Part shown: one piece after another, positions 12,900 to 51,780 of the stretch
Layout: every line of letters starts with the position of its first letter
Position numbering within the stretch: position 1 is the first letter of the stretch
Source: Agelaius tricolor
Lineage: Eukaryota; Chordata; Aves; Passeriformes; Icteridae
Length of the DNA stretch: 64,000 nucleotides
Reading direction: 5' to 3'
Assembly: GCA_023055355.1 (NCBI GenBank)
Contig: JALJCS010000015.1
Coordinates: forward strand, 15,482,501 to 15,546,500
Translations under genes and position numbers: made by a program
Notes under the pieces: generated by a model
What the model saw: only the letters and a program-made list of their open reading frames with translations
What the model was told of the DNA's origin: nothing
Database searches by the model: none

Positions 12900-14019
12900 A
12901 AACCTTTTTGTTTCCAACACTGCAACAGAAGCCATCCTGCTGATTTTTATGCCTCCAAAGGTAGCTGAGCTATCTTGGGAGTGTTATAGACCTCTGAGAG
13001 CTGGTGAGACCTGGCTCGAGGGGCTCCTATAACAGGATGCCACTGAGGTCCAGCACGGAGTGCAGGGGAGCCCCTGCATGCTCATGCATGCTTGAGGGCA
13101 CATGGCAGGCTCAGAGCTGACTCTGAAGCACTGTCTGGGACAGGAGGGCTCTTTCTACACTGCTCTTTCCCCTCTCAGCTGGGAGCCAACTCTGCTTCTC
13201 CCTTCCTGCTCTCTGTTTATCACTGCCAGCAGTGGCAGCACAGAAAAATCCCAAGTTTGGAAAAGAACTCCAGGAACATCCATCTCATCCAGGATTGTGC
13301 TTCTCTATCCTTGAAAGATGCTCATCAAATCTCCCCAAAAGAGCCCCCAGTAATGGAGAGCCCACCACCTTCCCAGCAGGAATTCTTCCCAGTGGCAAAG
13401 CCAAGGTGGTCCTGGCACCACGAGGGGACCCTCAGGCATCTTGCAGTCTGTGCACTTGGGGACAGAGCTTGGCATTCTCATCACAGCTTGATCTGTGAGC
13501 AAATCAAGCTTGGCCTGTGAGCATAGCCCACATCCTTTTCAGATGAATCACTCCCCACTGCTGCTGTCAACCTTGAGGAGCCCAACAGAGAAACCTTGTT
13601 GTGTTTTTTTTCCCCTTGGTTGTTTCTAGCCAAGTGGTGACTCAGCTGTCAGAGGTGAATAACTCTTCATGCTTTGTCTGAACACTCATTAACCATCCAG
13701 CGCCATAAAAAGCAATTTTTACATAGCTCTCCTTCCACAAGGCCAGATTTCAAAGCAAGAGGGCTGACCTGAGATTTAGTGGGGAATTCATAAAGGTGCT
13801 CAATAGATCTGCAGAGTGGAGGAACCTTACATGGTTCTGGGTCAAATGGCAGAGGGTTTTATCAGCAGTGATTGAGGGTCTGGGCAGAAGAAAGAGGCAG
13901 ATCCTACCCACAGCACATAGCAAAACCTACAGCCACTGCATGGAAATCATTTACAACAAAAATCTGCTGGCCCAGGCATTTGCCTGACTCCTACGCCTGC
14001 CCTGGGCCCTGCTGCTGTT

Positions 14020-40035
<26,016 letters not shown>

Positions 40036-43000
40036 CCCGCTGGCTGTGGGCACTGCCCGGGCTCTCCAGCTGGCAGGAGCCCAGCACGGGGGTGCACACT
40101 GCCCAGGAACACCAGCCACTCACTGGGCTGTCTCCTGAGCAGCCCGAGAAGGTCCTTGGTGTCCCTCTGCCTCCAGGTCCTGCGTGGGAAACACGGCACT
40201 GCAGCACAGCCAGAGCAAACCCCAGCTCAACCCTCATCCCTCACTGCTATTGGGAGCAAAATAAACACTCTTTTATTCTCACCATCTCAGTTAAACTTGC
40301 TTTTCCTGAAGGTAGCTCCTCAGTTAGATGTTTTATTTTCACACCTGTCCTGACTAGGAAGCCATTGCAGATAGATCACAGAAGCTGTGATGCTCTGCCC
40401 TACTCTCCCCATCATTTTTCATTTGAGGGAAGCTGAACAGTAATTTGAAGATGTTTTTTATGAGGAAGTTCATGTTACAACACACAAATCCCCTCTTTCT
40501 GTCCCTGCTAAACAACTCTGCTCCACCACCTTTCAGCCACACCCCAGGGACTTGGTGGCTGCTGGGGCACCTGCTGGGTGCTCTGGCAAAGGCAGCAAAG
40601 GCACCCAGCACTGGCTGCTGTGATGTTGATAGGGCAGGGAAAAGTGAGATTTTGCAGAGCTGTCCAAGCTCTGGCTGCTTGGTCTTTTTGGGTCCCTTCC
40701 TTCCCTTTGTGAAGCCAGGCCAGGATACAGAGCCAAGTGATGCTGCACAAGAGCTGGGGGCTCTCAGCCAGCTCAAACTGGGGGTGTCACCTCTTGTTGT
40801 CTGTCTGGAGGGTCGTGCTTTGCCCAAAATGCCCCTCTAAAGATACCCCACTCTGCCCAAAATGAAGGGCTCAGGAGCACCTCAGACAGCCCCAGGTGAT
40901 ACCTGTGAAGGGCAAAAGGAAGCAGAGCCCTGAGCTCCTTCCAGCCTGGCCAGGAGACTGCACAGGAGTTTCAATCCCAGTCCCACATGCAGCAGGAAGA
41001 GGCTGGAAGCTGCTCAGCACTGGGCTCTTTGAATTAACCCCTCATGCAGCTTTCAGGCCTGCAGGACATCTTCAGTTCCCTTGAGATGGCTCACTGGGGG
41101 CTCTCCAAAGCCAAACTCCAGGCTGGGGTTTGCAGGAAGGGTGATGTGTGCCCGCAGCCCTTTGCTTGCCTGCAACTCCATGCAGTCTCTCAGAGACCCC
41201 CAGACCCCACAGCTGGACAGAGTGGCTGTAAAACACCTCCTGAGGCCTGACAGCCAGAAATCAATTAAATCACCTTGTATCTCACTGGGTACAAGGGATT
41301 AAGGAGCTGTGAACACCCTGGGAAGGAAAAGCTGCCAGTGCCTGCAGCAGAGGCATTTCCACCCATGTTTTGGTTCCAAAGAAGCCCAGGGTCCATGGGC
41401 ACAACTGAGCCCAAACAATCCTGGAGAAAGTCCCCTGAGGCTGCAGAGTGCCCCCCTTGTCAGCCAAGGGCTCCTCCTCCCTCACCATGAGTTTGTGCAG
41501 CTGTAAAAGCCTGGACCATATCCCTGTCCTTGGTCTGGGAGAGAAAGTGGAGGGCAGAGTCTGTTCCTCTGCCAGATCTGAACAAGAAATGGGCAGAAAC
41601 ATTTGTGGGTCCCCGCAAAACTAGCTGCTGAAAGAAATAGGAATAAGGAGCCAGGATTTGCCTTCAGTGACATGAAAGAGTCGGCAGCCTTCTGCACCCT
41701 GCATTGCAGGCACCCAGCGGTGCCACCACCTGTTGTGGCAGCCTCTTTTGCCAGCCAGCAAAGGGCCTTGGTCTCATTTCTAAGAGCAAGAAGGGCACAG
41801 ACCCACAGCCCCATTTGGAGCAGGGAGCACCGTGGCCTTTCCTTCCCCCCCAGCAGCTGATGAAATCTCCATACCACCCAGCCCTCGCAGCATCACTCCC
41901 CATGGACCAGCACAGCTCCTCCCCCGGCTGTTTCAGATCCCCAAACCCCCTGGGATGGCAGAGGTGGCCCTGCAGAGCCTCCCTCGCCTCCCTGGCTGCC
42001 ACTTACCCCCGCGGGCTCAGCACTGCCTCCCTGGGCAGCCACGCTGGGTCGGAGGGCTCCCCTGACCACTGCAGCTCGCCACTGCCCCCCCAGCCACCCC
42101 GATCGGCTCAGGGCTCTGCGGGGATTAGCCCTGTGCTGCCTGCAAATGGGATTACTGCCACCCAGCTGTCCTGAGTGCCCCGGCTTCCAGCAGCCTGCCT
42201 GCCTTCGGTGCAGCAGGGTGCTGAAAAAAAAAACTAAACAACAAACCCAAAATCAAACAGGTTTGAGCGCTCTCAAAATCCCAAAGGTACCCCAGGCACT
42301 CACCAGCAGTGATGTGGGGAAGGCAGGAGTCTCACCCATGGGCAGGGGGTGCAGGGATGTGCAGAGGAGCAGCACTGGAGCTGCTGAAACCCCGTGGGGT
42401 GACACAAGGTGATGTGCCAAGGGTGCTCCACCCACAGCTCTGCCCCAGCTCCTGAGCAACCACAGCAAATCTGCGCTGGGCTGGGCTAAGCCTGCCCTTG
42501 CTGAGCCTGCCAATTGCTGCTTGATCCGTTTACCTCCAGCCCTGCACGACTGCCAGCCTTTCCCACTGCCCCTAATCTTGGCCACAATGACACCCTGGAA
42601 CCCAGGTGCCAACATGGCTTCTGTGCCCATGTCCAGCATGTTTCTGCACGCCCAGAGCTTCCTGACCTGCTTCCTCCTTCCCTGGCTCCATGGGTGGGCA
42701 ACGAGTACCCATCCTGCCTAGCCCCAGAGCTCTGTAGCAGGCTCCTCTCCTGCTGTCACAGGATGAGGGATGCAGAACAAACCCTCAGGAAAAGCTTGAA
42801 CAGTTGGATGTGGGGCTGGGATCCCAGAGCACAGCACGCAGCAGTTTCTGCCCCATGAACAGCTGCTCCCTTCTGGCAGGAAGAGACTCCTGCCTGCTCC
42901 TGCCCTGAAGCTCCCAGGGAGGAGTTTTGACCTGGGGAGGGATCATTCCAGTTCTAGCAGGGGCAAAACCACTCAGCATACTCTGCTTGTGTTTGCTTTC

Positions 43001-46000
43001 AGCCCCAGGGAGCCTGCTCATACCCTGCATCTTCTGGTTACCAGGAAGATGAACCATCAATTCTACTTTGAAAAAGTTCAGGGGAAAGAAAGAAAACATG
43101 AAAAAAAACCCCAAGCAGAGCCAGACAGAGCATAAAGACAGATGAGGAGGCAGTGCTTGGCACAGGGCCACCTCTCCAGAAACCTTACACACCCACAGGA
43201 AGGTATAAATAACTATAAATTTATTAGTAAAGCAAAACCATTTGACACTCACACAGAAGAGCGGGATGTGTTATTACAATATATATACACACATACATGG
43301 AGTATCATCTTAGAAACACATGGAGAGCAGTGTTAAAGGCACTGCAAGCCACACAAACCTCAGCAACCTTGGCTGTGACTCCTGACAGCCCCAGAAACTC
43401 CGCTGGAGTCATGAGCACAGGTTGGGAGGTGCCCAGGAATCTCCCTGACCATGAAGTCCCTCAGATCCACGGCTTGGAGGCACTCAGAAACAAGCCCACG
43501 GTCCAGCTGCCACCTGTGGTCCTGCTCTCCCCACTGAGCATCCCAGGCACGCTGTGAGAGCAGCATCTTCACATCCACAAAGTGCCAGGGGCAGCTGCCA
43601 GGAGATGCTGCAGAGGAAGCTGGGGAGAAGCTGGGTCCTCACCTGGGCCTGGGGGGAGCTGCAGCCCCAAACCTCACTGGCCTGCCCTTACTGAACCTCA
43701 GCATTTCACCTGCATGCACAGGAACCTTCCCACAGGTGAACTCACCACCCAATGGAGAGAGTCAAACTCTGAATTATAACAAGATAAACAAGAGGGTTTT
43801 GCCTATTTTGTAATGGCCAGGCTTCAGCTGCAGCCTGGAGTTGATGGTAAATACCCAAGGGAAGTGCAGAAAGTGTTCTCCTCCCTCCTCCCTGCAAGAG
43901 CAGGCTTGAGTGCCCAGAGATGGTCCCAAAACTCAGTCAGAGGATGCTTTCCTCTTTGTCCCCCAGTCCAGCACATGGGCCCCAAGATCAGAGCATGAAC
44001 ATCTTCCCACCCAGACTGCAGAGATGGCATCTGCTCACCAGAGAGCTGGCATGGCCACCTGAGCATGCCCCTGGTCCCAGGGGTGTCCCTGCCACAGCTA
44101 ACTCAGCTCAGCTGCCTGCTTGATGCACACAGCTGCTCCACAGCACTCCCAGGGGAACCAACTGCACTGCCTGAGCCCACCCCAGTGCCAGGACACCTCC
44201 CAGGAATGCTGACAGTCCTTCCCTGACCTAATCCCCAGCCTTGGAGATGGAAATGGCAGCTCCCATCCCAGTCTCCATTTCCTACAGCTCTGCTCTGGCT
44301 CTTGGTCCTGGCTTGGATTCACTTGTCAGAGCATGGGCAGGACCCCATGCCAAGCTGCCAGGTCACAGGCATTGCCCATGCCCAGTGAAATGGATGGCCT
44401 GCTGGGGGGAAGGACCACTGCATTCCAGCAAGACTCAGGTCCTAAACACCTGATCTCACCATCAGTGGTTTGGTATCACTGGGATCCAGCCTCAGCCTGG
44501 GAAAGGAATTTGGGGCTGGGGAGAGCAGAGGGAGGTGGGAAGGAAGGAAGGGACTTCACAATCAGTGTGGAAGAAGGAATGAAAAACAAACCACTGCTTA
44601 CAAATAAAGAACTGAACAAAGAAAAGAAGCTGAGAATGTCTTTTAAAAGTATAAGCTGTGGAAGGGAAAGAGCTGAGACAGCTAAAGGCATCCTGTAGGT
44701 AGGGTCAGGGGAAGTGAAGATCAATAAAAGCCCAGGTTACAGACTACCTTTTCCTGGACCCAGGAAGCCAGAGGAACAACAGCCCTAGAGAGCAGGACTT
44801 ACGTCCTGGAGAACACCCACACAACCTCTGCCCAACTTAACCCTCCTCTCCACCTACTCAGACTGCCTGCCAAGGAGAGCCACCCTTTGGGAGGGACCCC
44901 CCTACCCAGCCCCTCAGCATCTTCAGGTGGGCTGCAGCCAGGTCCTGAACTCCTGGAGCACTTGCCACGGGGCTGATGGCACACCAGCTCCAGCACAGCA
45001 GCTCTCTGGGGTGCTGCAGGGCACTGAGGAATGCAAGGGGCCAAGCAGAGGCTGGAGCCTGAAAGTTGCTCGAAATAAACACCAGAAGTGAAGTGCAACA
45101 GGCACAGAGTAGAGACATGGTTTACTCCCCAGAGGGCTTTGGCCCCAGCTGCTCTTTGGTTTGGAAAGGAAACACCAGCAGTGAGCAGAGCCCTGCAGTG
45201 TGATGTCCCAGGGACACCAGCTCCCAGGGCAGCCTGTGCCTCCCCACACAGCAGCACAGTGCTCCTGACCCTCCTGTGCCTCCTGCTGCTTCCACCTCCT
45301 CCCACCTCACTGACACAACCTGACCTAAAGGCACAGCAATGGAGATGGACCTGCTTCCCCCAGCCCTGTAGGCAACACTGCTGCTTCCAGCTAGAAAATG
45401 CTCCTATAAAAATATACCCAAAGCTCTCTGTGGCCACTCAGTGCCCACCCCACACAGCAATGTGCTCCAGCTGCATGTTCTCCATGGGCTTCAGCTGGAT
45501 TTGGGCTCCTGCAGGGCAGCAAATGAAACAAGAGACTGAGCCACCATGGACTCACAGCCAGGCCTAATAATGATGTTCTAATCCTGCACCATGATGTTTT
45601 TGAACCTGGAGGCCCCTATTCACCAGCTGATGACCTGGACCTGGGCTCACCCCTGCCAAGCTCTCCCCTCTCTCCCTGGCATGGGTCCCATGCACACAGC
45701 CCAGATGAGTCTCTCTGCCCAGGGCACTGCTTGGCCATTGCCACATCCTAGGCAGAGCCTCACTGGGATATCCAGGGCTTTCCCAGCTGCTCAGCAGAAG
45801 AGAAACACCCCCCAACAGTCCCTGTGTCCAGCTGTACCAAGGCTCTGCAAAGTGTGGAGCTGTGTCTGGGGCTCAGCACCACCCTCCTCTGCTCCAAGTG
45901 CCAGGCAGTCACCCAGGCAGTTCCCCAGGCTCTTGGGAGGGAAGAGAGCAGGGCACATCCAGCTGATGATTTCTCCAAACCCTCCTCTGCTGCTCCAGAA

Positions 46001-47247
46001 AGAAACAGCAGAGCCACAACAGCCCATGGAGGCTGCAGCTGACTCCATCTCACAATGCCCTCCTAGCAAAGCTGAGCCTCTCTGCAAGCTCTGAGCCCTG
46101 GGCACTGATCCTGGCTGCCAGTGACCACTGATCCCCTGGCAGCTGTGCTGGCAAAGAGCAGAGGAACCATGGCCCAAGGCAGGAACAGAGCAAGGGTTCA
46201 GGTGAGTGCCACAGTCCTCATCTGGTCCCACATTTGCAGCCTCCATCACCACCAAGCCCTTCTGCAAAGACAGGATTAGCCTTCCTTTGTTTGGACTCTC
46301 TTTTACTCCTACAGTAAAGCATACACTGAACTTACTACATATTAAACAGCAAAAACCAGTTACCTAGAACTAAAGAGCTCTTTAAAAATCCAAGTTACCA
46401 CATCTCTTTTGCTTTTTAAAGATTCAGTATGACATCAAGTTAAACTATACAGTATTTTTAATGAATTTTAACAAACTGCTTTTTAAAAAAAAAAAGGTAA
46501 AACAAAAAATAAAAGAGGAAAAAGAAACACAGATGGAAAACTTGGTAGGAAGTTCTACATCTTTGAGGCAGCACAAAGTAAGATAACCATCATGGGTCCC
46601 TCTTCCTTGGGCAGCAGAGAGCACAGTCTGTTTTAATCACCTTAAAGTTGCACATGAAGAAGACTCAGCCCCAGGGTCTACCCTGTCACTTCCCTGTCCC
46701 AGCCCCTGAAAATGCACCCTGTTCCCCCTCACCATGCTGGAAATGGAAAACTAAAGCCTTTCTCCACCTTTCAGACAAATGTCCCCCAAAAGAGATGCAG
46801 GCCCAGTCCAACCCTCTGCAAGGTTAATCTGTCTACACTTGCCATGGACAAGAGTCATTAACCTTGTCCTAATCACTCGTGCAGCACATGGGCAACACCC
46901 TGGCTGCTGCTCACTGCAACCTCACAGGAGCACCAGCCAACAGCAGAGCTGAGCTGAGGCTGCCAGGGACCTCTGAAGACCCCCAGGTCCAACTCCTTGC
47001 TTGCACAGGTCAGCTGCAGCAGTTGGTCAGGACCACATCCAGCCAGGGCCTGAACATCTCCACAGATGGACACTCAGTATCTCCAAAGATGGAGAGATGG
47101 AGGGGGAAGGCTGGGGGACAACCTAGTAGGCACATTTTCAACCTCCAAGGCATCTAACTGACATGTAATGGATCTCTTGGACATGAGAAGCCAGCAAATT
47201 CCTGCAGATGAAAACACCTGAGGCTGCATCAACCTTGCTAGGGGAGA
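40036..47247. other. Interval between CNGB1 and ZNF319 without a recognisable gene
   Basis: The first few hundred bases should include the CNGB1 promoter and 5' UTR; I cannot place its start site. In human, TEPP (SPMIP8) lies between CNGB1 and ZNF319; I find no convincing exon of it, but I cannot recall its sequence well enough to exclude it. The AT-rich block at 46270-46560 and the region up to the ZNF319 stop look like 3' UTR. The rest is unique, moderately GC-rich DNA with no long non-artefactual frame. Confidence 0.55.
43220..43225 (-). terminator. Candidate distal poly(A) signal for ZNF319
   Basis: AATAAA on the minus strand in an AT-rich stretch (43200-43330), 5.3 kb past the ZNF319 stop codon. 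ZNF319 is thought to have a long 3' UTR, so this is possible but unproven. Confidence 0.2.
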
Positions 47248-47253
47248 TTTATT
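47248..47253 (-). terminator. Candidate proximal poly(A) signal for ZNF319
   Basis: AATAAA on the minus strand, 1.3 kb past the ZNF319 stop codon. It lies beyond the CR1 fragment, which would then be in the 3' UTR. Confidence 0.3.
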
Positions 47254-47636
47254 TTTAAGTGATGTTTACAAGAAGTGTGCAAAACCTGAAGAATACAGAC
47301 GAGGTAAAGAAAGGGCAAAGGGGTAAAACAGGACTCCTGCAAGAGGGGAAAAAATAGACTTTTTACCCACTGCTAACTTTGCCCTCCCCATGGAGCTGAG
47401 CCTGCAGGCCATAAAGGATTCTCCTGGCTCACAGCTGTAGGTTATTGTAGTGTTCATCTCACCCCTTAGTGTTGGAGCTATGACAGCCCATTGCCTGACC
47501 CTGCTGGAGGTACCACAGTCAGCCCAAGGGGTGCTCAAGGGGCTGGAGGCAAGGCAGGAGGAGGCTAAGGGCCTTGGGAAGCAGCTCTTGAATGGCAGGC
47601 TTTTAGCTGGGAGCAGGGTATGAATGCTGTAACAGA

Positions 47637-47835
47637 ATCATGGAACTTTAGGGCTGGAAGGACCTTTGGAGATTATCTAGTCCAACCCCCCTGCTAAGTT
47701 AGGGCCACCTAAAGCAGGTTACACAGAAATATGTCCAGGTGGGTTCTGAATGTCTCCAGAGAGGGAGAATCCATGACCTCCTCCCAGGCAGACTGTCCCA
47801 GTGCTCCGTGCCACACTTTCTGGTGGCAGCTTCCT
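47637..47835 (-). mobile_element. CR1 LINE 3' fragment
   Basis: Reverse-oriented CR1 tail: cagaatcatggaactttagg, gctggaaggacctttggaga, tctagtccaacccccctgct, aggtgggttctgaatgtctc and actgtcccagtgctccgtg. It belongs to a different CR1 subtype from the other copies (no gtgggcagggaca block). It is probably in the ZNF319 3' UTR. Confidence 0.85.
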
Positions 47836-48555
47836 ACAGCTCCCTGTGCAGCTGGCAGGGACAGGGGGCAGGCAGGCTCACTCAGACCCCTGCAGAGTGT
47901 GACAGCCAGCCACTGCAAAAGCAGCAATGCCAAAGTGCTTTTTGGAGCTGTGAAGCCCCATGGCTTTTCCCTTTCAACACTCTAGAAGGAGGGAGAGCAG
48001 GGGAGGTTGGGGCAGTCAATCAACACTAATGATCTGAAATGATGCCCTCAACTGAGCCTGGACCAAGTTGGGAGACCCCAGCAGCAGAAATCTGCCATCT
48101 CTATGCCAAGCAGCACTCCCTGGGAGAAAGGAGGGCTGGCTCTGCCTTGCTCCTAAACTCTCTCCAGAAGGAGAATCACCCAATCCTCCCCACCAACCGT
48201 GCCAGCAGGACAGGGGAAAAAGGCTGCACGCAAAGAGCTGGTGCCTGCAACAGACAGCTGAGCTCCAGGACTGGAACTGCAGGTACAGCACAAACTACAG
48301 TCCAGGGAACACCAGGCATCTACAGGCATAGCTTCCTCCCTCCACCTCCCTCCTCTCCTTTCCACCCCTTTGAGATGTCCACGTCGTCTGTTGCTACTTC
48401 GATACAGGCGGCATATCTGAGGCCAGAGGAAAGTTTACCTGCCCACACACCGTGCCCCCCCTTTCCCCCACACTCCCTGGAGGTTGGAGAGGGAAGGGAA
48501 GGCAGAGGCTCGGGAGCGTCCCATGCAAGCTGAAAGCCACGGCGGGGCAGGAGGC

Positions 48556-50217
48556 TCACGGCAAGCAGGCAGCCACCTGGTAGGCGCCCTCGGCCGTGTG
48601 CTGCACGCTGTGCTCCTGCAGCAGGCCCAGGTCCAGGAAGCGCTCCCCGCACCACATGCACTTGTACTGCTGCTCGCGGGCGTGCACGCTGTGGTGCTTG
48701 TTGAGGTGCTCGCGCTGCTTGAAGGCCTTCTCGCAGGAGGAGCACTTGTAGGGCTTCTCGCCCGTGTGCACGCGCCGGTGCCGCTGCAGGTCCGACGCGT
48801 ACTTGAACCGCTTTTCGCAGTCGGGGCACTTGAGGGGCTTCTCGCGGGCCGGGTCGCAGCGGTGCTGCACGAACTCCGAGGAGGAGAAGAAACGTCTCTC
48901 GCAGAGCGTGCACTTGAGCGGCTTCTCGGCGCAGTGGGCCAGCTGGTGCTTCTGCAGAGCCGAGGCCCGCTTGTAGGACTTGTTGCACACCGCGCACTTG
49001 AAGGGCCGCTCCGCGTTCTGCACGCACTTGTGCCGCAGCAGTTCCGAGGACTGGTTGAAGCCTTTCTGGCACACGTTGCACTTGAAGAGGTTCTCTATGC
49101 CGTGCACGTGCTGGTGGTACACCAGGTGCGAGGGCTGCACGAAGCCCTTCTCGCACAGGTTGCACTTGAAGCGCTCCTCGGCCTTGTGCGTGCGGCGGTG
49201 GCGCATGAGCGCGTACTGCTGCTTGAAGCTCATCTGGCACAGGTCGCACTTGAAGGGCCGCTCCTCGCTGTGCGTGCGCTCGTGCTGCCGCAGGTCCGAG
49301 GGACGCTTGAAGGCCTTCTGGCACTCCCCGCAGCGGAAGGGCCGCTCCCCACTGGGCGTGCAGGGGTGCTGCAGCAGCTCCGAGGATTCCTTGAAGTGCA
49401 GCTCGCAGACGTTGCACTTGAAGAGGTGCTCCCCCGAGTGGGCGTACATGTGGCGCACCAGGTGGGAGCGGTGCTTGAAGGTCTTCTCGCACACCGTGCA
49501 CTTGTAGGGCCGCTCCGAGCTGTGCGTCCGTTTGTGGTGCACCAGGTGGGAGGACTGGCTGAAGCTCTTGTCGCACAGCGTGCACTTGTACGGCTTCTCG
49601 CCCGTGTGGATGCGCTCGTGCCGGGACAGCTCCGAGAGGTGCTTGAAGGTTTTCTGACAGATGGAGCAGCTGTAGGGCTTCTCCGAGGGGTCGAGAGGCT
49701 GTGAATGCTCCACCTCGGGAGGCTTGTAGGTCTTCTCACAAATAGAGCACTTCATGGCGTTGCCGTTGTGGACGTTGTGGTGCTGCGCCAGCGAGGTCAG
49801 GAGGGAGAAGCCCATCTTGCAAACCCCGCACACGAAGGGCTTCTGCTCCACCTGGATACACTGGTGTTCGAGGAGGTCGGTGGCCTGGTGGAAGATCTTC
49901 AGGCACTGGGTACACTGGAAAGAGCGGTCATGGCTTGGCAAGCACTGGTGCTCATGGGGGTTGGAGAGGTGGGCGAGGTCATGGCCACACACACCGCACT
50001 TGTGGGATGGCTCTCCAGCCTGGATGGGGGCGTGCTGGTGGTGCTGCAGTCCAGGGTCTGGCTGGAGCAGGATGCCGTACACGGCACAGCCCAGGGGGTT
50101 GTCAGCAGTGCTGGGAGGGATGGAGTGCTCTGGGAGGGCGGCTGCCCCAGCGTGGTGCTGCTGCGGTGGCGGCGGCTGCTGTGGTTGCTGCTGTTGCTGC
50201 TGCCAGCTTTCTGACAT
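48556..50217 (-). CDS. ZNF319: ZNF319, C2H2/C2HC zinc-finger protein
   Basis: One uninterrupted frame encodes 553 aa (human about 582). It begins MSESWQQQQQQPQQPPPPQQ and ends EGAYQVAACLP, both as in human ZNF319, and includes the diagnostic NPLGCAVYGILLQPDPGLQ segment near residue 40. About 16 zinc fingers follow, from CGVCGHDLAHLSNPHEHQC to CMWCGERFLDLGLLQEHSVQ-H. Several end in Cys rather than a second His (C2HC), for example CTQCLKIFHQATDLLEHQC. One unit (CSICEKTYKP) is degenerate. Linkers of the TGEKPY type occur. The molecular function is not established; a nuclear nucleic-acid-binding role is inferred from the fingers. The frame is open upstream of this ATG, but conservation starts here. 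AG acceptors sit immediately before it (50219-50220) and at 50373-50374, so 5' UTR exons lie upstream. Confidence 0.97.
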   Translation of the reverse strand: MSESWQQQQQQPQQPPPPQQHHAGAAALPEHSIPPSTADNPLGCAVYGILLQPDPGLQHHQHAPIQAGEPSHKCGVCGHDLAHLSNPHEHQCLPSHDRSFQCTQCLKIFHQATDLLEHQCIQVEQKPFVCGVCKMGFSLLTSLAQHHNVHNGNAMKCSICEKTYKPPEVEHSQPLDPSEKPYSCSICQKTFKHLSELSRHERIHTGEKPYKCTLCDKSFSQSSHLVHHKRTHSSERPYKCTVCEKTFKHRSHLVRHMYAHSGEHLFKCNVCELHFKESSELLQHPCTPSGERPFRCGECQKAFKRPSDLRQHERTHSEERPFKCDLCQMSFKQQYALMRHRRTHKAEERFKCNLCEKGFVQPSHLVYHQHVHGIENLFKCNVCQKGFNQSSELLRHKCVQNAERPFKCAVCNKSYKRASALQKHQLAHCAEKPLKCTLCERRFFSSSEFVQHRCDPAREKPLKCPDCEKRFKYASDLQRHRRVHTGEKPYKCSSCEKAFKQREHLNKHHSVHAREQQYKCMWCGERFLDLGLLQEHSVQHTAEGAYQVAACLP

Positions 50218-51780
50218 GCTTGGGGAAAAAAATGGGATTTTAGCAGTGATAGCTTCAGCTTCCCGGATGAAAGGGTTCAAGTAAAAGCAAGACACAAAGA
50301 TTCTGAGATCCTGATTCCCTGTAAATGATCCCCTCAAGTTGAGACCAGAAAATCCAGCCCACAGCCAGGATCCTGGAAAGAAAAGCGGCAAAGGGACTCC
50401 AGAGCCTCCTCCTTAGACCAGCACAGGTTCTTTATGGACTGATTTGGTCTGGCTTTTCCTTCTTTTGGACAAAGGAACAGGAGGCAGAGGCAAGTGCCTT
50501 GAAGAGGAGAGGAGGCTCTTCTCCGTGCTGGCTGCGATGTGCTCACACTTGTGAGGGGCACAGGATACAACCCAGGGAGCAGCTCTCTCTGCAGGAAAGA
50601 AGACAGCTCATGTCAGTTCTTAGAGGAAATGTGGGCAATTCTCTATCAACCTTCTCCCATGTCTCTCTTTGAAAACTCTCCTGCATCCCTGCAAAGCTAC
50701 CAAGAAGCCATTGTAGAACCAGAGCTCCACTTGCTGCTGTGCAAAGGGCCTGGGACAAGGAGTTGTCAGCCTGGAAAGGGCTGGGCTCTGTTTGGACACA
50801 GCCAGGCACACGTTTGGGTGTTGTGCCCTCATGAGAGGCAGCAAAACTGCCCAGGAGTCGCTCAGCTCAGCCTTGAGGGGGTCAGTGGATGTCCAGCACT
50901 GCTGTGGCACTGTCCCAGAACATGGTCTCTCTGCACAGGCTATGCACCAAACACTGTGCAATCAAGAAGCTACTGGGTTAGATTTTACACATCCTAACAT
51001 GATCCCACCCCAGCTGAAACAGCCCTGTGAAACGGTTCTGCTCCTCCTGCAGCCTGGATATCGAGCCCATTACCCAAGGGATGCACGCAAAGCATTTCCC
51101 CCTCTCTGGGCAGCGCTTGTAGACTGGAAGAGCCAGGGAGCTCAGGAGAATATGTGCCCTCAGTGTTATCCTATCCTCAGACACAGGGATCAGTCGGTGA
51201 AGATAAAAGCGGAGTTAAAGCAGTGGCTTAGCTGAACCTCCTACCAAACTATGTAATAAAAGTACACTGAAGCCAACCAACCTATGCCAGATCCGCAGCC
51301 TGGCCTTGCTACAGAGCATCATCAGGCTCACTGGAAAGTGAGATGTCCAATAAAACCTGGCACCAACTTAGAGAAGAATAAGACCCACCAGCGAGCAGCA
51401 GATAGCAGCAGTGTCAACACACCTCAAGGGAGAAGAAGGTGCAAGCCCTGGTGAGCAGCAGCCAGCAGCACTCCTGGGCCTTGAGAGCACCCCCATGTCT
51501 GTGTCAAACCACCTGCCCTCAGGGTAAGGAAATCCTTGGTCTGCCACAACAATATTTTTTATGTTTAAAACTATGCAATAAAGAGCATCAGAGAATCCCA
51601 CTCCCCAGCATCCCCACCTCCACTGGCACTCAGTTGAGACGGGGTTGAGCCCCGCAGCTCAGGTAGTCCTGGACCCACCTCTGACTGTGGGGACACTTCA
51701 TTATTTTGTGCTCCAGCAAAGCCCCCAGGGGCACCATCACAGCCCTGCAGGCACGCAGGATGCCCTCCTTCTCCTACAGA
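50218..51780. other. ZNF319 5' UTR intron region
   Basis: No coding exon is seen. The minus strand has two plausible acceptors for the coding exon: TTTTCTTTCCAG ending at 50373 and TTTTTTTCCCCAAG ending at 50219. The non-coding first exon probably lies in the CpG island beyond 51780. Confidence 0.5.

Noticed and set aside
48484..49704. 406-aa plus-strand open frame opposite ZNF319
   Set aside because: It is a shadow of the GC-rich zinc-finger coding strand; its Leu/Ala/Val-rich product follows the finger period and has no independent support.
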